Part shown: piece by piece, positions 25,119 through 37,340 of the stretch | How positions within the stretch are numbered: the first letter of the stretch is position 1 | How the letters are laid out: the number at the start of each line of letters is the position of its first letter | Origin: Circinella umbellata | Taxonomy: Eukaryota > Mucoromycota > Mucoromycetes > Mucorales > Lichtheimiaceae | Assembly (NCBI GenBank): GCA_025093555.1 | Contig: JAIWNF010000020.1 | Coordinates: 682,001-746,000, forward strand | Direction: 5' to 3' | Length of the DNA stretch: 64,000 nucleotides | The notes under the pieces: model-generated | Seen by the model: only the letters and a program-made list of their open reading frames with translations | What the model was told of the DNA's origin: nothing | Databases searched by the model: none | Program-made: the position numbers and the translations under genes

Positions 25119-27372
25119 TTATTGCAGTTTGTTTCTAGTGTTTATAATTTTACTATGCTTGTCTAGAGAGTAGCCCTGAAGGTAACTACGTCCATTTTCA
25201 ACATCCTGGACTGCATCTTCCAACGAGATGCTTTTTTCTTCAGCAATCTTTTGAATTTCGTTAATTATAATAAGCCATTTAGAATATAATTCTCTCTCTA
25301 ATATGTGATGGTAAGACGTCTAAATATACGATATGTTAGCACATATAGAAAGCATTATCTTAACCTATTTAACATTACCTTTTGCACCTTGTCTCCATCT
25401 ACTTCTATATTCTTCGTTCAAGCTATTAATGCTTGGCTTTCTTGAGCTAAGTCTACGGCCCATTCTTTCCATAAGCTATTGATATTTGACAAGTCACGGC
25501 TACGCTTATACCGCTTTATTGGACTGCCTTCTTCATCTTCTCTTCCTCTTCTTTGAGTACTGGCAGTATTATTAACTGCTACGTTAGCTGTAGCATTTAT
25601 GAATGATGAAGGCTGTGTAGAAATCCCTGCAACGTTACTGAATTTTTCTTCCATTTTTTTTTACAACGTTAGAAAATATTGCTTCAATAATTTTATTACT
25701 GACTGTATTGTTGCTTCCAGATAATCTATACAGAGATTGGATCTGCAACGCCAAATCAGAAATTCTTGAGTTGATCTCAGGAGTACACTCTGTATCTCCA
25801 TCTCTGCAGGAGGTGTAGTGGTGTTGATAGCACGATTAAGCTCCTTAGCAAAAGTTATTAAGTCTTTGCACTGAAATACTTTGTGGCTGAACATTTCATG
25901 GTCAGGGACTAGCTGCTTGAAAAATACAGCATCTTGCAAGATGATGGCTCTCAACTCAACCAAAAGCTTTAAAATCTCTTCACCACAAATGATTTGGCAA
26001 GATGAATTCTGTTGTATTTTTTACTACCATTCTTCCACCATGGGAAATATTTTCTTTTGAAAAGACAAAGGTGGGGTGACAAGTGCGCGAGGAAGCCAAA
26101 AGCAGCCTTTTTCTTCCGGGAATCCTTGGATAACTCTGAGTGTAGTTCTGGAGAGACACTTCAGATAGTTGTTTTCCATGCTTTCTGATTTCAACGTCCT
26201 ACTCTTCTTATATGGTCATGCGAAAGACCATCCATTTTAGCTTCTCTAGATACTGTTTGACGTCCTGAATGTGTCTATTCAACGCTGTTAATACCCACGG
26301 CAGCAAAGGCATTGTTGACCGAATTAAGCTGGGTATTATAGGAAACGACTTTGTTGACTGATCTCCCTCTTGCCAGTTTAGTATCAAATTAATTTTCGTT
26401 CTTGGAAAACTCATGGAAGCGATGAAATAGAAAAAAAAAACCGATAACCCCAAAAGCACACGTTTGCACATTTCTGTGTCTTATAACACCACTCTATAAC
26501 TTATGTTGCTCTTGGTTTATTTTGACTCCCATAATCATTATTACAAATACTGGACAACGAGTTACACCCTCATCCTTGAACTCTAAAGAAAACAAATGAT
26601 TGAGATTGATGTCTTCTCTTAATAATGTCTCCCCTCTAAACATCATCATATGGTTTATTAGAAACAATGTTCGATTTCGGAGAGCATCTCAAGCATTTTT
26701 CTTTCTTTCAAAGTTATAATCAGCAACATGGGCCAGTTGCTCCACATTGTATTCATCTTAAATGGAACTAATCCCAGGATCAATGAAATTCTCTGGTTGG
26801 CGTACTCCAGAACAGTGTCGCTTTAAAGAACTCTCAAAGCTTTTGAGAGTTTCACTCCGACTATGTTTAAGGCTCACCATTTCTTTGTATTCGACCTTCG
26901 GTTTGTTATAAAGATTCACCAAGGTTTTAATATACATTTTTAAAGTCTCATGGCTGTAGCCTATACGAGTTGTAGAAGTTGTGCCATCGGCGTTTCTTAC
27001 AGTTGATTGTATTCCCTTTTCGAAAAACTCTTTTACAAAACGAACAACTTCATTTCTAAAACAATGTCGTTGGGGTGGTGTCTTTCTACGCACCATTTCT
27101 ACGTACATAGTGTTAGCCACTCATACTCTCAGCTGCGTTATATTTTGAAGTGTTTGGGATATTAAACAAGTTAAGTGTACTTTGAGCTTTATTATTTGCT
27201 TGGATATGTAACCATAAATGGTATTGACAGGTCTAATTCTTTCAACAACGCTACGAGTTTTGCAGGCTAATGAAGCTTCAATTGCAGCATTCTCTATATT
27301 GTGAGTTCGCTGTTGATCGGCATTAAATGCTGTGCGGGTAGACTCGATGCAATTACTGGATAAAGAGCTCAT
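25119..27372 (-). pseudogene. Decayed Crypton-type tyrosine recombinase (Ndc10_II and GCR1_C domains)
   Basis: Fragments in order on the minus strand match the fungal Crypton tyrosine recombinase layout. The N-terminal part (27372 to 27121; MSSLSSNCIES at the start) contains RPVNTIYGY. A core-binding-like helix region (27120-26761) holds ETLKMYIKTLVNLY. The Ndc10 domain II (about 26690-26160) holds FRGETLLREDI and, in another frame, VVSYNTQLNSVNNAF followed by THSGRQTVSREAKMDGL, the His/Arg motif of the catalytic core. The C-terminal GCR1-type DNA-binding domain (about 25510-25119) holds INSLWKEW, LNEEYRSRWRQGAK and KIAEEKSISLEDAVQ. At least six in-frame stops or frameshifts separate the pieces, so no full protein is possible. 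In intact elements such proteins cut and rejoin DNA as a circle. Cryptons lack terminal inverted repeats, so the borders are not defined. Confidence 0.72.
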
Positions 27373-28406
27373 TGCTAGATTAATAAAAAGTATATGTCGA
27401 AAAAAAACGAAGTGCTTTTTTTTCAAGTACATACAATCTGGCAATTTCAAATTGGCGGGACCCATTGTGTGTTTTTTGATAATACCTACTATATATAATG
27501 CACGTTCACCCCCCAATATATCACCCATGCATAGAGGAATTATGAAGCTGTTAAAATAACGTGATCATATTTGCTAAATCCGGTGTTTGCATGAGTTATC
27601 ACGCTATTATCACACTGCTTTTTACAGCGTGTTAATCCCCTTCGCGCCCAGTGTACTATCGTCTTTTGGAAGTGAGCTGAAATGTCAAATAATAGCAATA
27701 CCTAAATGGTTTTTTTTGCAGATGTTCAGATAGATCCTCTCTCAAGTTCGCAAATAATTTTTTTTTTCATTTTTTTTAACATAAAAGGAACAAATTCCGA
27801 TTTCTTCCTTTTATAGAAGAATTCGTAAGCAGTTGAAATAATCAGGATTTATTGAGGATTACTTCTATATTTATTTATCAAAATAACTGATTGAAACATG
27901 TTACTTTTTATGAGTAGTTACTTATCTCTTTCCCAACTAACAAACGCTACACCAATAATGCAATGTTGGTGCAAGCCGGCTCACTGAATTACAGTAAGAT
28001 TCGTTTGACACTGTGTATGATGCAGAAATCTGTAGATAAACTCTTCTCAATAAAGGTACGATTGCTCATTTTATCAAGTATAGTTGAAGTAAGTAATTTG
28101 ATAAAACGTGTTAATATTACAAGATAAATTCGCGCTATGTGTTTGAGGTGGTTTAAGACTTTTAGCAGTCTTATAGGTAGCACAATTTCTTATTCCTTTT
28201 GTGGTGAAATTATTTTTACTTTATATGTGAAAAAAAGATTTTTCTCATGATTTGAGAGGACCTAGTTACTTATGTAAGAATTCTATGTACCCAGTTAATT
28301 AATTTTTCAGAAGGCTGTTGAGCTATTTTTTCTTTGGTAAAATATTTTTACCAGTAACTTTAGCATATGTCACTGACGATGATTTTTGCTGATTAAGATG
28401 TCGATG
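27373..28406. other. Intergenic, no supported gene
   Basis: It follows the 5' end of the recombinase relic. It may contain the left-over 5' non-coding part of the element (CGTGAT and ATCACG words near 27560-27620). Nothing is clearly coding. Confidence 0.4.
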
Positions 28407-28653
28407 TCAATGTCGATGTTGCCGTTGCTGTTGTTGACGTTGCTTTTGCTGATTTAAGTTCATTATCTGCTTCAGTTGTTTTTCGTCGTCTTGTTGCTGT
28501 TGTTTTTGTTTAGTCGCGTGAAGTTTAAGCTTGCGATTTTCCCACTCTTCTGCAGACAAATCATGACGGGATTCACATGTGCCAGTAAGTATCACATCTC
28601 GGTATTCTGTTTCGTGGAATGTTACACGCTCGGGTGTGGAGCATGATTAATTC
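28407..28653 (-). pseudogene. Unrecognised short reading frame with Gln-rich tail
   Basis: An open frame reads on the minus strand from a stop near 28654 to the stop at 28407. It lacks an ATG in a good position. The first 40 codons are protein-like (EYRDVILTGTCESRH, then LSAEEWENRKLKLHATK) and the rest is a Gln/Lys/Arg tail. It looks like an internal piece of a larger protein, possibly from a mobile element, but the family is not recognised. Confidence 0.25.
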
Positions 28654-28703
28654 TGTGACATTTTCATAATAAATTTCAAAAACCAATAGCATCAGCGTTC
28701 GCC

Positions 28704-29329
28704 GTTTCCGACTTCCCAACTTCCCGACCTGGCGGTGGCGGTGGCGGAAAGTGGTGAAATATATAACATTATATTAGAGTTGGCATCAGTAAACATAAAC
28801 ATTATACATCATACTAAATAAAAGTAATTTGGCCCATTTATATATATAGTGCATCATATCTGTTACTATTATTACCATTATAGCGTTATGGTATATGGCT
28901 CACAACAGGAACTATGAAAATATATAGTTTAATAGCATAGAAATGACGATAATGATTTTTTTAAATCACCGGTTTTGCATTGATATATAGATGCTGCGCA
29001 AGCAAATAATAGCTTCAATATAAATATTGCGCGTTGTTCAGGTTAAAGTCCGATATCGGTTGTCAATGCACAAGAGCTAAATTTATCAGTTGCGTAATCT
29101 ATACAGAAAAGTAGGATTTTTATGTAGATAAACCTAGCCTTTAGAGAAAACAATGAGGCACATTCAGCAGAAGTAAAATAGATATTAGAATATCCTTTTC
29201 CATAACTTTAATATAAATATAAACTCTCTTTTTTATTATTATTTTAATGAAACTTTTCATTTCATAATTCCATAAACATATTGATTGTATGTAAAAGGTT
29301 TCCACCATATGTTTCCGCCAGTCGGAAAC
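28704..29329. mobile_element. ~626-bp candidate non-autonomous element with inverted ends
   Basis: GTTTCCGAC at 28704-28712 is repeated inverted as GTCGGAAAC at 29321-29329. Both ends continue inward with a TGGCGG word. The sequences outside (TTTTCAT-ATAAATT-CAAAAA-CCAATAGC to the left, the duplicated 3' flank from 29338 to the right) lie next to each other near 32889-32940, downstream of copy 4. The segment is therefore present in one paralogous unit and absent from the other. There is no open frame for a transposase. An exact target duplication was not found. Confidence 0.45.
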
Positions 29330-29337
29330 ATAACACT

Positions 29338-29820
29338 TGGTGTTCAATATTTTTATTATCATTTTTTAAAGTTATGTTAAAGGTTTTTTGATCATCATTG
29401 AAGAAAATATCTTTATACGTACGTAGTTTTTAATTTCTACCATTATTACTACTTGGCGTTACAACTAATAAGAATACAAATACTACGAACAACAGTTATT
29501 TACAGAAGCGCAACATGTAGTACTATAGTATCAGACAATAGTTATACATACACTATGAAAAAGTAATAGAAATTTAGTTACTAAGGTCCAATACAATAGA
29601 TAGCTAGGAAATGAAATTTATTGTACGTACGTATTTTTTTGAAATAATAATAATAATAATAACGTTTAATCACCCATTCTCTCCAATAGAACATGCAATA
29701 ATTTTTCAAGTTTTGAATATTGGTTATAACAATACATTATTTTATTAAATAAAATAAAATACAATTAAAATTTGGTACGCTAATGATGAAATTGAAGCGG
29801 AATGAAATGAGCTAATGTAC
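29338..29820 (-). repeat. Duplicated 3' flank, paralogue of 32937-33416
   Basis: About 0.48 kb downstream of copy 3 is closely related to the region downstream of copy 4. Shared landmarks include AAAGTTATGTTAAA, TACTACTTGGCGTTACAACT, GCGCAACATGTAGTACTAT and GATAGCTAGGAAATGAAATT. The region downstream of copy 2 is unrelated. Confidence 0.8.
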
Positions 29821-30590
29821 TTAAGGGCAGAAGATAATTTCATATTTGTCGCTTTGGCAAGTATAGGTAGAGGATTGATCATCATAAGCGTACGAGTAAG
29901 CATCAGGACAAGCAGCCTTGACAGCCTTGGAATATTCGTTGGGGCCACATGTTTCAGGGGTGTTGTGAGCACCAGAACAGCAGGTTTCTTCAGTATTGAA
30001 AGCAGAGCATGCAGACTTACAGCCAATAAGCTTACCATCCGGACCCTCGACCTTCATGGCATCATTAGGACAGTCAGGTACCTTGGCGCAAGTTGGGGCA
30101 CCACACCTTTTTAAGACAGAAAAAAAGACGAAACTGAGTTAGCAATGATTGTAAAAAAATCTTATTGATTTTTAAAAAAAACAAAGTATACTTACTTGTA
30201 TTCATCATCACCTGTACCGTCGCCTCCGATTGGACCCATCTTAATAGGCAAATTAAAACCATCAACAAATGATACATCATAATAATCAATATCAGCATAA
30301 CCCTTGAAGGTGATTTCGGCTAAAGAGGCGGGAGAGGCGGCACTGGCAACGTCATTACAGGCATCACCTTCACAATCAGTACGTCCCCAGAAACGACCTT
30401 GCCAATCAGCAGGAAGTTCATAAACCTTTTCAGCACCCTTGGCAACGACTTGAAAGTTAGCTTGACTTTCACCATTCTTGAGTTGGCCAACGTGGGCATC
30501 GGCGGCACAATGGTTCTTGACAATGATTTGAGAGGCGGAGGCAAAACCAGCGAGGGCAGCAAGAGCGACAAACTTGAGAGAAGTGTACAT
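29821..30590 (-). CDS. Thaumatin-like protein 3 (PR-5 family, secreted)
   Basis: This predicts a 226-residue secreted protein. Exons are 30590-30196 and 30106-29821 with an 89-nt intron. The start chosen is the MYTSLKF methionine, as in copies 2 and 4; an upstream in-frame ATG at 30665 would add a non-signal leader and lies at the TATA box. Signal peptide and family blocks ([13 protein letters not shown]-type strands, [33 protein letters not shown]) are intact. Specific differences from copies 2 and 4 are FQVVAKG, LKNGES, NDVASA and YADIDYYD. Its 5' flank matches copy 2 and its 3' flank matches copy 4. Confidence 0.92.
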
Positions 30591-31107
30591 AATGATAGTA
30601 TTTAATAACGTTTGTATTTCTTGTGAATTGAACGATTGATGACAAAAAAATCTGTTCAAATTCATCTCTATTTATATGAAATAAAGCCGGGTAAAATCAT
30701 GCGCAGCCTATTTTAAAAGAACTTTTATGAATACAATGACATGTATTATTGTTTAATTGCAATATTATCTCATTCCCTTTTTTTTTCCTTTTGTTTCTAT
30801 TTTCTCTGTATATTGTATCGAACGGTAGAAAAAGGAACGAACACCGCGGAATCTTTTTGCACTGTCCAAAACCATATTTAGCGATAATAGAGAGTTTAAT
30901 AATTGAGTAAAGCAGTCGATGACCATAAGGATTTTAGCGTGACCTTCTTTAGTCTGGGGAAATCAAAATGGCTCAAAAAACCAGTTAATCGCCTACTGAC
31001 AGCAAATCCAGAGTGTATTCAGTAGCACAACAAGGTCTGTTTTTTTTCACTTCTTCAGTTTATTAGTTTACCACTTTTGTGTTATCCAGGCGCAGTTGTA
31101 CAATTCA
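30591..31107 (-). repeat. Duplicated 5' flank, paralogue of 23604-24140
   Basis: This is the upstream region of copy 3. It aligns with the upstream region of copy 2 over its full length, including the TATA box, and similarity ends at CAGGCGCAGTTGTACAATT. Confidence 0.75.
30666..30676 (-). promoter_or_regulatory. TATA box of thaumatin-like gene 3
   Basis: TATAAATAGAG on the minus strand, 76 nt upstream of the start codon. Confidence 0.65.
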
Positions 31108-32936
31108 TGCATTGTTCAAATACAGCAAACAAAAACAAGGTCGAGACCGAACACAAAGAATAATAGTAATAATAAAATGACTGAATTTGTATGACCATTT
31201 TTTAAAAAAAAGATGTACTAGAAGAAAAAAGGGTCCAGGAACATCATGCGAAAAATTATTTTCAATAGACACAGAGAGTTGTACTACTAGTTTCGAAATT
31301 GCTACAATTGTTCAACTTTGCATATTTTTATTGAGCACAAATTTCAATGTTTTTGTTGGACACAAATTCTTACATATTTATTTAGTTACCATATATATAA
31401 AAAAAAATTGACATGTGTCAGTGAAGCACTTGTACAACCAACGGTAACATGCATTTTCTAGGTCAAAATAAGAAATCTAACCGATTTGTGCGAATTTCTT
31501 TTTTGAAAAAATATATTGTTACCATATATCGACTAAACAAAGATCAAATCTATTGCAGATGAAACCTTAGGGAAGAAGCGGGAAAACTGGTAATTTCACA
31601 GCGTATACTTTTCCGCAATATGAAGTCATATTACATAATTAAACTAATGTTCATCATTTATTCAGCTAGCCAAATCTTAAAAGTACTCACAGCTCTTTTC
31701 CTACTTTCCCATGAGAGCTATGAAATTTGATAATACAGTAGAATATTTTTTGAAGACTGTGATACATTAAGAATTAGGAAGGAGTACATCACTATCTGAC
31801 TATTTGAAAAGAATATCATGATTATGTCGCGGGCATCAATTATGAGATTTACTTATTTATTTACTTGAGAGAGGAAAATTATTATATATTTTTATAATAT
31901 ACATCAATTAAATAGACTGGTATTATTGAACCGGACACATGTTTGTTTTCTCTTTTTTTTCCTTATTGAAAGAATGTCCTATTTTAGACTATAAGACCCA
32001 AAGTAATGGTCCAATTATTGAGTATGGGTACTACCCTATCTGATCGAGAAATACTGTACAGGGGTCCCTATTCTATCTAATATTGATTATATAATAATAT
32101 ACTTCGGTTCCACAGTATTTTGCATCGCTTTTGTGGGCGGTTACCATAGCAGCATAATAACAGGCATTCTTTCTTTAACTGAGTTAATTGGTCAAGCTAT
32201 CAATTCTTTATAGGTATATTGTCAAACATTTGACGATGTTGTAGCATGATTTTCACAGTAAAAGAATTATTGTACTGATATTGTATACACATGATATATA
32301 ATCTTAAATTCACTTCGTAAGTTCTTCTTGTAATGAGGTAATGATTCTCAGAATAGAAATAACTTTTACTTGTGTTTTTTTTCTTCTTTGCTCTATTTAG
32401 CAACATAAATATTTATTTCTATAGTAGGTATATACTTCCCCCACATAGATAAAAAATTATAATATCAAGATGTATTTGTAAATAAAACTGATATATCAAA
32501 TGCTATATAAAATCTTCACGAGGGAGAGTACATATATTCTAAATATGAAAAGAAGAATCAAAAAGGAAAGGGCCAAATAATGCTAATTTTGTATAAGATG
32601 GGAAAAAGCCAACATGCAACGGATTTGAAGTCCAAGATACACATGCATTGATAGAATTCGCTCAGCTATAGTCACTTTTTTAAGGGTTCACATTACTGTT
32701 ATTATTATCAGGAAAAAAAATTGTAATATTTGGCTGTGCGACAGAAGATTGGGTCGATTTGAAATCTGTATTTATCGAGATCACTTCTATATTGTCTTTT
32801 CGTCTATTTGAATAAAAATACACACAAGCCCTACTAAGCTCATACGTACGTACGCTTACCCGAATATACTCTCTTTTCACATGTTCGAATACATTTTCAT
32901 GATAAATTGCAAAAAAAAAACCAATAGCTAGTTATA
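31108..32936. other. Intergenic spacer between thaumatin-like genes 3 and 4
   Basis: No gene is supported. It has scattered weak similarity to the spacer upstream of copy 1 (20.9-21.7 kb). Around 32889-32932 it holds the presumed empty site of the insertion described at 28704-29329. Confidence 0.4.
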
Positions 32937-33416
32937 GTGTTAGATATTTTTATTATTATTTTGTAAAGTTATGTTAAATGTTGTTTGATTACGTAGAATT
33001 GAATAAAATATCTTTATAGTTTTTAATTTCTACTATTATTACTACTTGGCGTTACAACTAATAAGAATGCCAATACTACGAACAACAGTTATTTACAGAA
33101 GCGCAACATGTAGTACTATAGTATTAGACAATAGTTGTACATAACATCATGAAAAAGTAATAGAAATTTAGTTACTAAGGTCCAACACAATTGATAGCTA
33201 GGAAATGAAATTTATTGTAGTTTTTTTTAAAATAATAAAAATAATGATAAAAATAACGTTTAATCGCCCATTCGCTCCAATAGAACATGCAATAATTTTT
33301 CAAGTTTGAATATTGGTATCAACAATATATTTATTAAATAAGATAAGCTACAATTTAAATGTTTGTTACGCTAATAATGGAATTGAGATGGAATGGAATG
33401 GAATGAATAAATGTAT
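32937..33416 (-). repeat. Duplicated 3' flank, paralogue of 29338-29820
   Basis: This is the downstream region of copy 4. It is nearly collinear with that of copy 3, with small indels. Confidence 0.8.
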
Positions 33417-34184
33417 TTAAGGGCAGAAGACAACTTCATATTGTTCGCTTTGACAGGTATACGTAGAGGTTTGATCATCATAAGCGTATGAGTAAGCATC
33501 AGGACAAGCAGCCTTGACAGCCTTGGAATATTCGTTGGGGCCACACGTTTCGGGAGTGTTGTGAGCACCAGAACAGCAGGTTTCTTCAGTATTAAAAGCA
33601 GAGCATGCAGACTTACAGCCAATAAGCTTACCATCGGGACCATTGACCTTCATGGCATCATTAGGACAACCAGGTACCTTGGCACAAGTTGGGGCACCAC
33701 ACCTTTAAGACAGAAAAAAAGAAGAAACTGAGTTAGCAATGATTGTAAAAAAAATTCTTATTAATAATAAAAAAATAAAATATACTTACTTGTATTTATC
33801 ACCACCTGCACCTTCGCCTCCAATTGGACCCATCTTAATAGGCAAATTGAAACCATCAACAAACGATACATCATAAAAATCAATACCAGCATGACCTTTG
33901 AAGGTGATTTCGGCTAAAGAAGCGGGAGAGGCGGCACTAGCAATAGCATTACAGGCATCACCTTGACAATCAGTACGTGCCCAGAAACGGCCTTGCCAAT
34001 CAGCAGGAAGTTCATAGACCTTTTCAGCACCCTTGGCAACGACTTGGATGTTAGCTTGACTTTCACCATTCTTGATTTGACCAACGTGGGCATCGGCAGC
34101 ACAATGGTTCTTAACAATGACTTGGGAGGCGGAGGCAAAACCAGCGAGGGCAGCAAGAGCGATAAACTTGAGAGAAGTGTACAT
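33417..34184 (-). CDS. Thaumatin-like protein 4 (PR-5 family, secreted)
   Basis: This predicts a 226-residue secreted protein. Exons are 34184-33790 and 33702-33417 with an 87-nt intron. The coding part and intron are closest to copy 2, including the AATAATAAAAAAATAAAATA run before the donor. The 3' flank is closest to copy 3, and the 5' flank is its own after the TATA box. Signal peptide, acidic cleft motif and cysteines are intact. One small oddity is VPGCPND where the other copies have VPDCPND (Asp to Gly in the Cys loop of exon 2). Confidence 0.92.
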
Positions 34185-34261
34185 AATGATAGTATTTGAT
34201 AACGTTTGTATTTCTTGTGAATTGAACGATTGATGACAAAAAAAAATCTGTTCAAATTCAT

Positions 34262-34272
34262 CTCTATTTATA
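34262..34272 (-). promoter_or_regulatory. TATA box of thaumatin-like gene 4
   Basis: TATAAATAGAG on the minus strand, 78 nt upstream of the start codon; sequence similarity with the other copies stops just upstream. Confidence 0.65.
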
Positions 34273-37230
34273 CTAGATGAGATCGAAGAATTGCGCAGCC
34301 CATTTTTACACCTCTTTTCAAAACATGCATTTGCGGTATTGTCATCCTTTTTTTTTTTGTACGAAAGCTAAAAAAGGATATTCATTAGGTAAGTGAGCAA
34401 AAATAGTCAAAATGAACACAATTTTTTTTATTAATATCCTTTTACAGCAATATTGAAGCAAAATGGAACTAACCAACATTTCATTGACATAATAACCGAG
34501 AATAGTTAAGTCCATTATTATCTATTACCACAGTAACACAAATCTATTTATGTACAATACTCAAATCTATTAATTTTTCCATTCCTGCATCTCCCAGGCA
34601 CACTTGGATAGTTGCTGTTTCTGGACTGAGCTCTTGGTAACAAATATTAATTTTCCCCGTTTATACACTAACTGTGCATTACTATTATCTACCATTTAGT
34701 ACGTATTTGATATAAGTACATTAGACGGATAGATATATATCAATACATCGTTGCATATTTTAAAGGTCATTAATATCAACAAGCAATAAAAAAGAAACGG
34801 TCGATTATAAAAACCTGTTTAAGCAGAAAGCAAAATCAAAAGAACCAATAAAATTAGTGTTAAACAAAAGATAACTTCAAAAGTATTGTCTTACGATTAT
34901 TCTGTCTAAAGTTTAACTCAATGTTGATGGAGGTAAATAAAAGCGAAAAAAAAAGAAAGTTGCACTAATTGCTGAGTTTTGGCGTTACACGGGTTAATAA
35001 TGTAGCACCCCCCATCCCCCGAAGAACTGGTTTTTTAACTAGAATGAAATGGACACGTGTAAACGGGTTATATAACTGTCGAAAACGAATGGGAACAAAA
35101 TAAGTTTGAATTTGAAATAAATAAAAACGCATTATAAAGCTCATATTATTACCATATTGTGGCAAAAACAGATAAAAAAAGGTGTATCCAGGAAAAAGAA
35201 CCATCTGTCATTATCATGATACTCAATTTCTGCAAGTTTATTAACCAATATTAGAGATTACTAGTTACGCCATGAGAAAATAATGCGCAATTTTTCTGTA
35301 CATGTAATAATCAATATCCAATTGCGCTTTTACATAATTCTTTATTAAATTGATTAAAATTGACTTTTTTTCACATATATTACTACTATTCAATTATAAA
35401 AAGAAAATCCCAGAAACAGATCCCTTCGATAAATTTGAATCACTCGAAATTAGCAAATCCATATAGTGCAACCTTGCTTTACATGTGGATCTTCCTTATT
35501 TCTGTTAGTGCAGAAATCGGGGTTATGCATGGGGCTGTGTACGGGGCTTTGCAAGAAGTGTAATTGTACTGATACGCGTTATTATGCAAATTTACGATCG
35601 ACAGTTTACCAAAATAGGAGCAAGTCCGCACAAAAAAAAAAAGACCACTGGTGTGAAAATTGAAAACTCGTCATAGTAAAACTGCTCATTAATTTTATGT
35701 GAAAAATATGCAATTACGTGTAATTGATGTAGTACTTACTGCATCATCTATCGTAATTGTCTTGCAAATTGAAACAAGTTATCCATTTTATATAGTAAAA
35801 AGAATGATGAAGCTTCTATGTATCTCATGCTGTGTCTATATGTACCTGAATTTAGTCTGTGCGGTTGTGGTCGCTACCATAATTAGGATTTAGCATTAAT
35901 GTAGAAAGGGTTTGAGGAAGATCAATAGTGTGGTTTAGATGATTTCAGGGTATAAAACTGTATTATTATTATATCGGACATGATGACAGATAAAACTTGC
36001 TATGCTCGTCGCATATTTCGATTAATAATAGCTTTTGCGACAAGAAAAAAAACGTGTTGTGGGTTTTTCTTTGCATTGGTGTACTTGTGTGAATGGAACA
36101 GGCGTATTCATATTTAATTTTTATCTCAGTCTCCGCGGTCTATCATATAATAAGTATTATTCAACTTTGTTTTTAGAAAATAATAAATTATTGAATCTAT
36201 GAAATGAATGTACATCTTTGAAAGTGTGGGGGTGAGGCTCAGACGTAACCTCGTTTTTGGGGGATTACGGTAGAAAACGTCAAATTTTTGCAATGCAAAT
36301 TATTTGAATAGCGCGGAGCAAAGTGATGGGGCCCATCCATACGCGCGACGCAATAAAGAGATGCTAACAGGTTTTTAGTTCTACTATACTTTAGTCATCG
36401 ATTGCAACAGTATACTGTGAGACATGGGCTCTATCGTTATATCGAATTAACTTGATATAGAGTTAAGACTCGTTCGAAGTTTATCAGATAAATGCTGGTC
36501 GCATTATATAACACCCAAGAACCAGTTTTTGATGTTCAACCTACTATAATTATCATTATTCAGTCTTGTTCAAAAAGAATGCATAGTAAACATTAGCTCA
36601 TCTATGTAAACCAAGAAAATGTCAATTACCAACCTTTCTTTTTTTTTGAAATTACCTTAGCACTTTTTGCAAAGGGATAACTCAATGGTTTCTGGTTTTT
36701 GGAAAAACAAAATGTGATACTTACATTGCCAAGTTATTGGCAAAGTACATTGCTGACAGTTTTTTTTTACTATTAAGAAGTATGTATAAATACAATCCAT
36801 GTTACGCAAAAATAAAATGGGAAACACTCAGCATTCAAAAAAAAAATTGCTAAAACGGACTGTGAGGAGTAGCATTTAACCGTTTAAGATAGATCATAAT
36901 AATAATGTTGTTCCACAATGAGTACAAACATAGTACAGTAGTGTAAAGTACATGCTAACTTACAATTAGTGCTCTTATGTTCTAATTATGAATCTATTAT
37001 TACTTTACCAAAAATTATCTTGTACACACTGCTCATTCTCAATAACCACCATCACCGCTAACACTTTATTATATACGAGGCGAAGTAAAGAATCGGAAAT
37101 TGTATTTCATCCAGGTACCTCCAATGATGAGGCATTAAAAATAAAAAGTGTTCACCATAACACAAAAAAATCAAGTAATTATGCTTATGGCTAATAAAGT
37201 AGAGTAGCGCTTCTGCAAAAAAAAAAAAAA
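34273..37230. other. Intergenic, no supported gene
   Basis: This 3-kb stretch is AT-rich. Weak similarity to the spacers upstream of copies 1 to 3 is seen (CCAGGCACACTTGG near 34597; TATGCATGGGGCTG near 35524). Open frames are short and not protein-like. It probably includes both the far upstream part of thaumatin-like gene 4 and the promoter of the GH17 gene. Confidence 0.45.
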
Positions 37231-37234
37231 AACA

Positions 37235-37242
37235 TATAAATA
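37235..37242 (+). promoter_or_regulatory. TATA box of the GH17 gene
   Basis: TATAAATA stands about 100 nt upstream of the start codon and is followed by a CT-rich leader. The same layout occurs at the thaumatin-like genes. Confidence 0.5.
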
Positions 37243-37340
37243 CCGAGAAGAAATTTTTTTTAGTTTTCTTTTTATTCATCTTTGACCTCCTCTACTTTTC
37301 TTTTACAGAACACTTATTACAGTCGTTTCCATATTAAACA

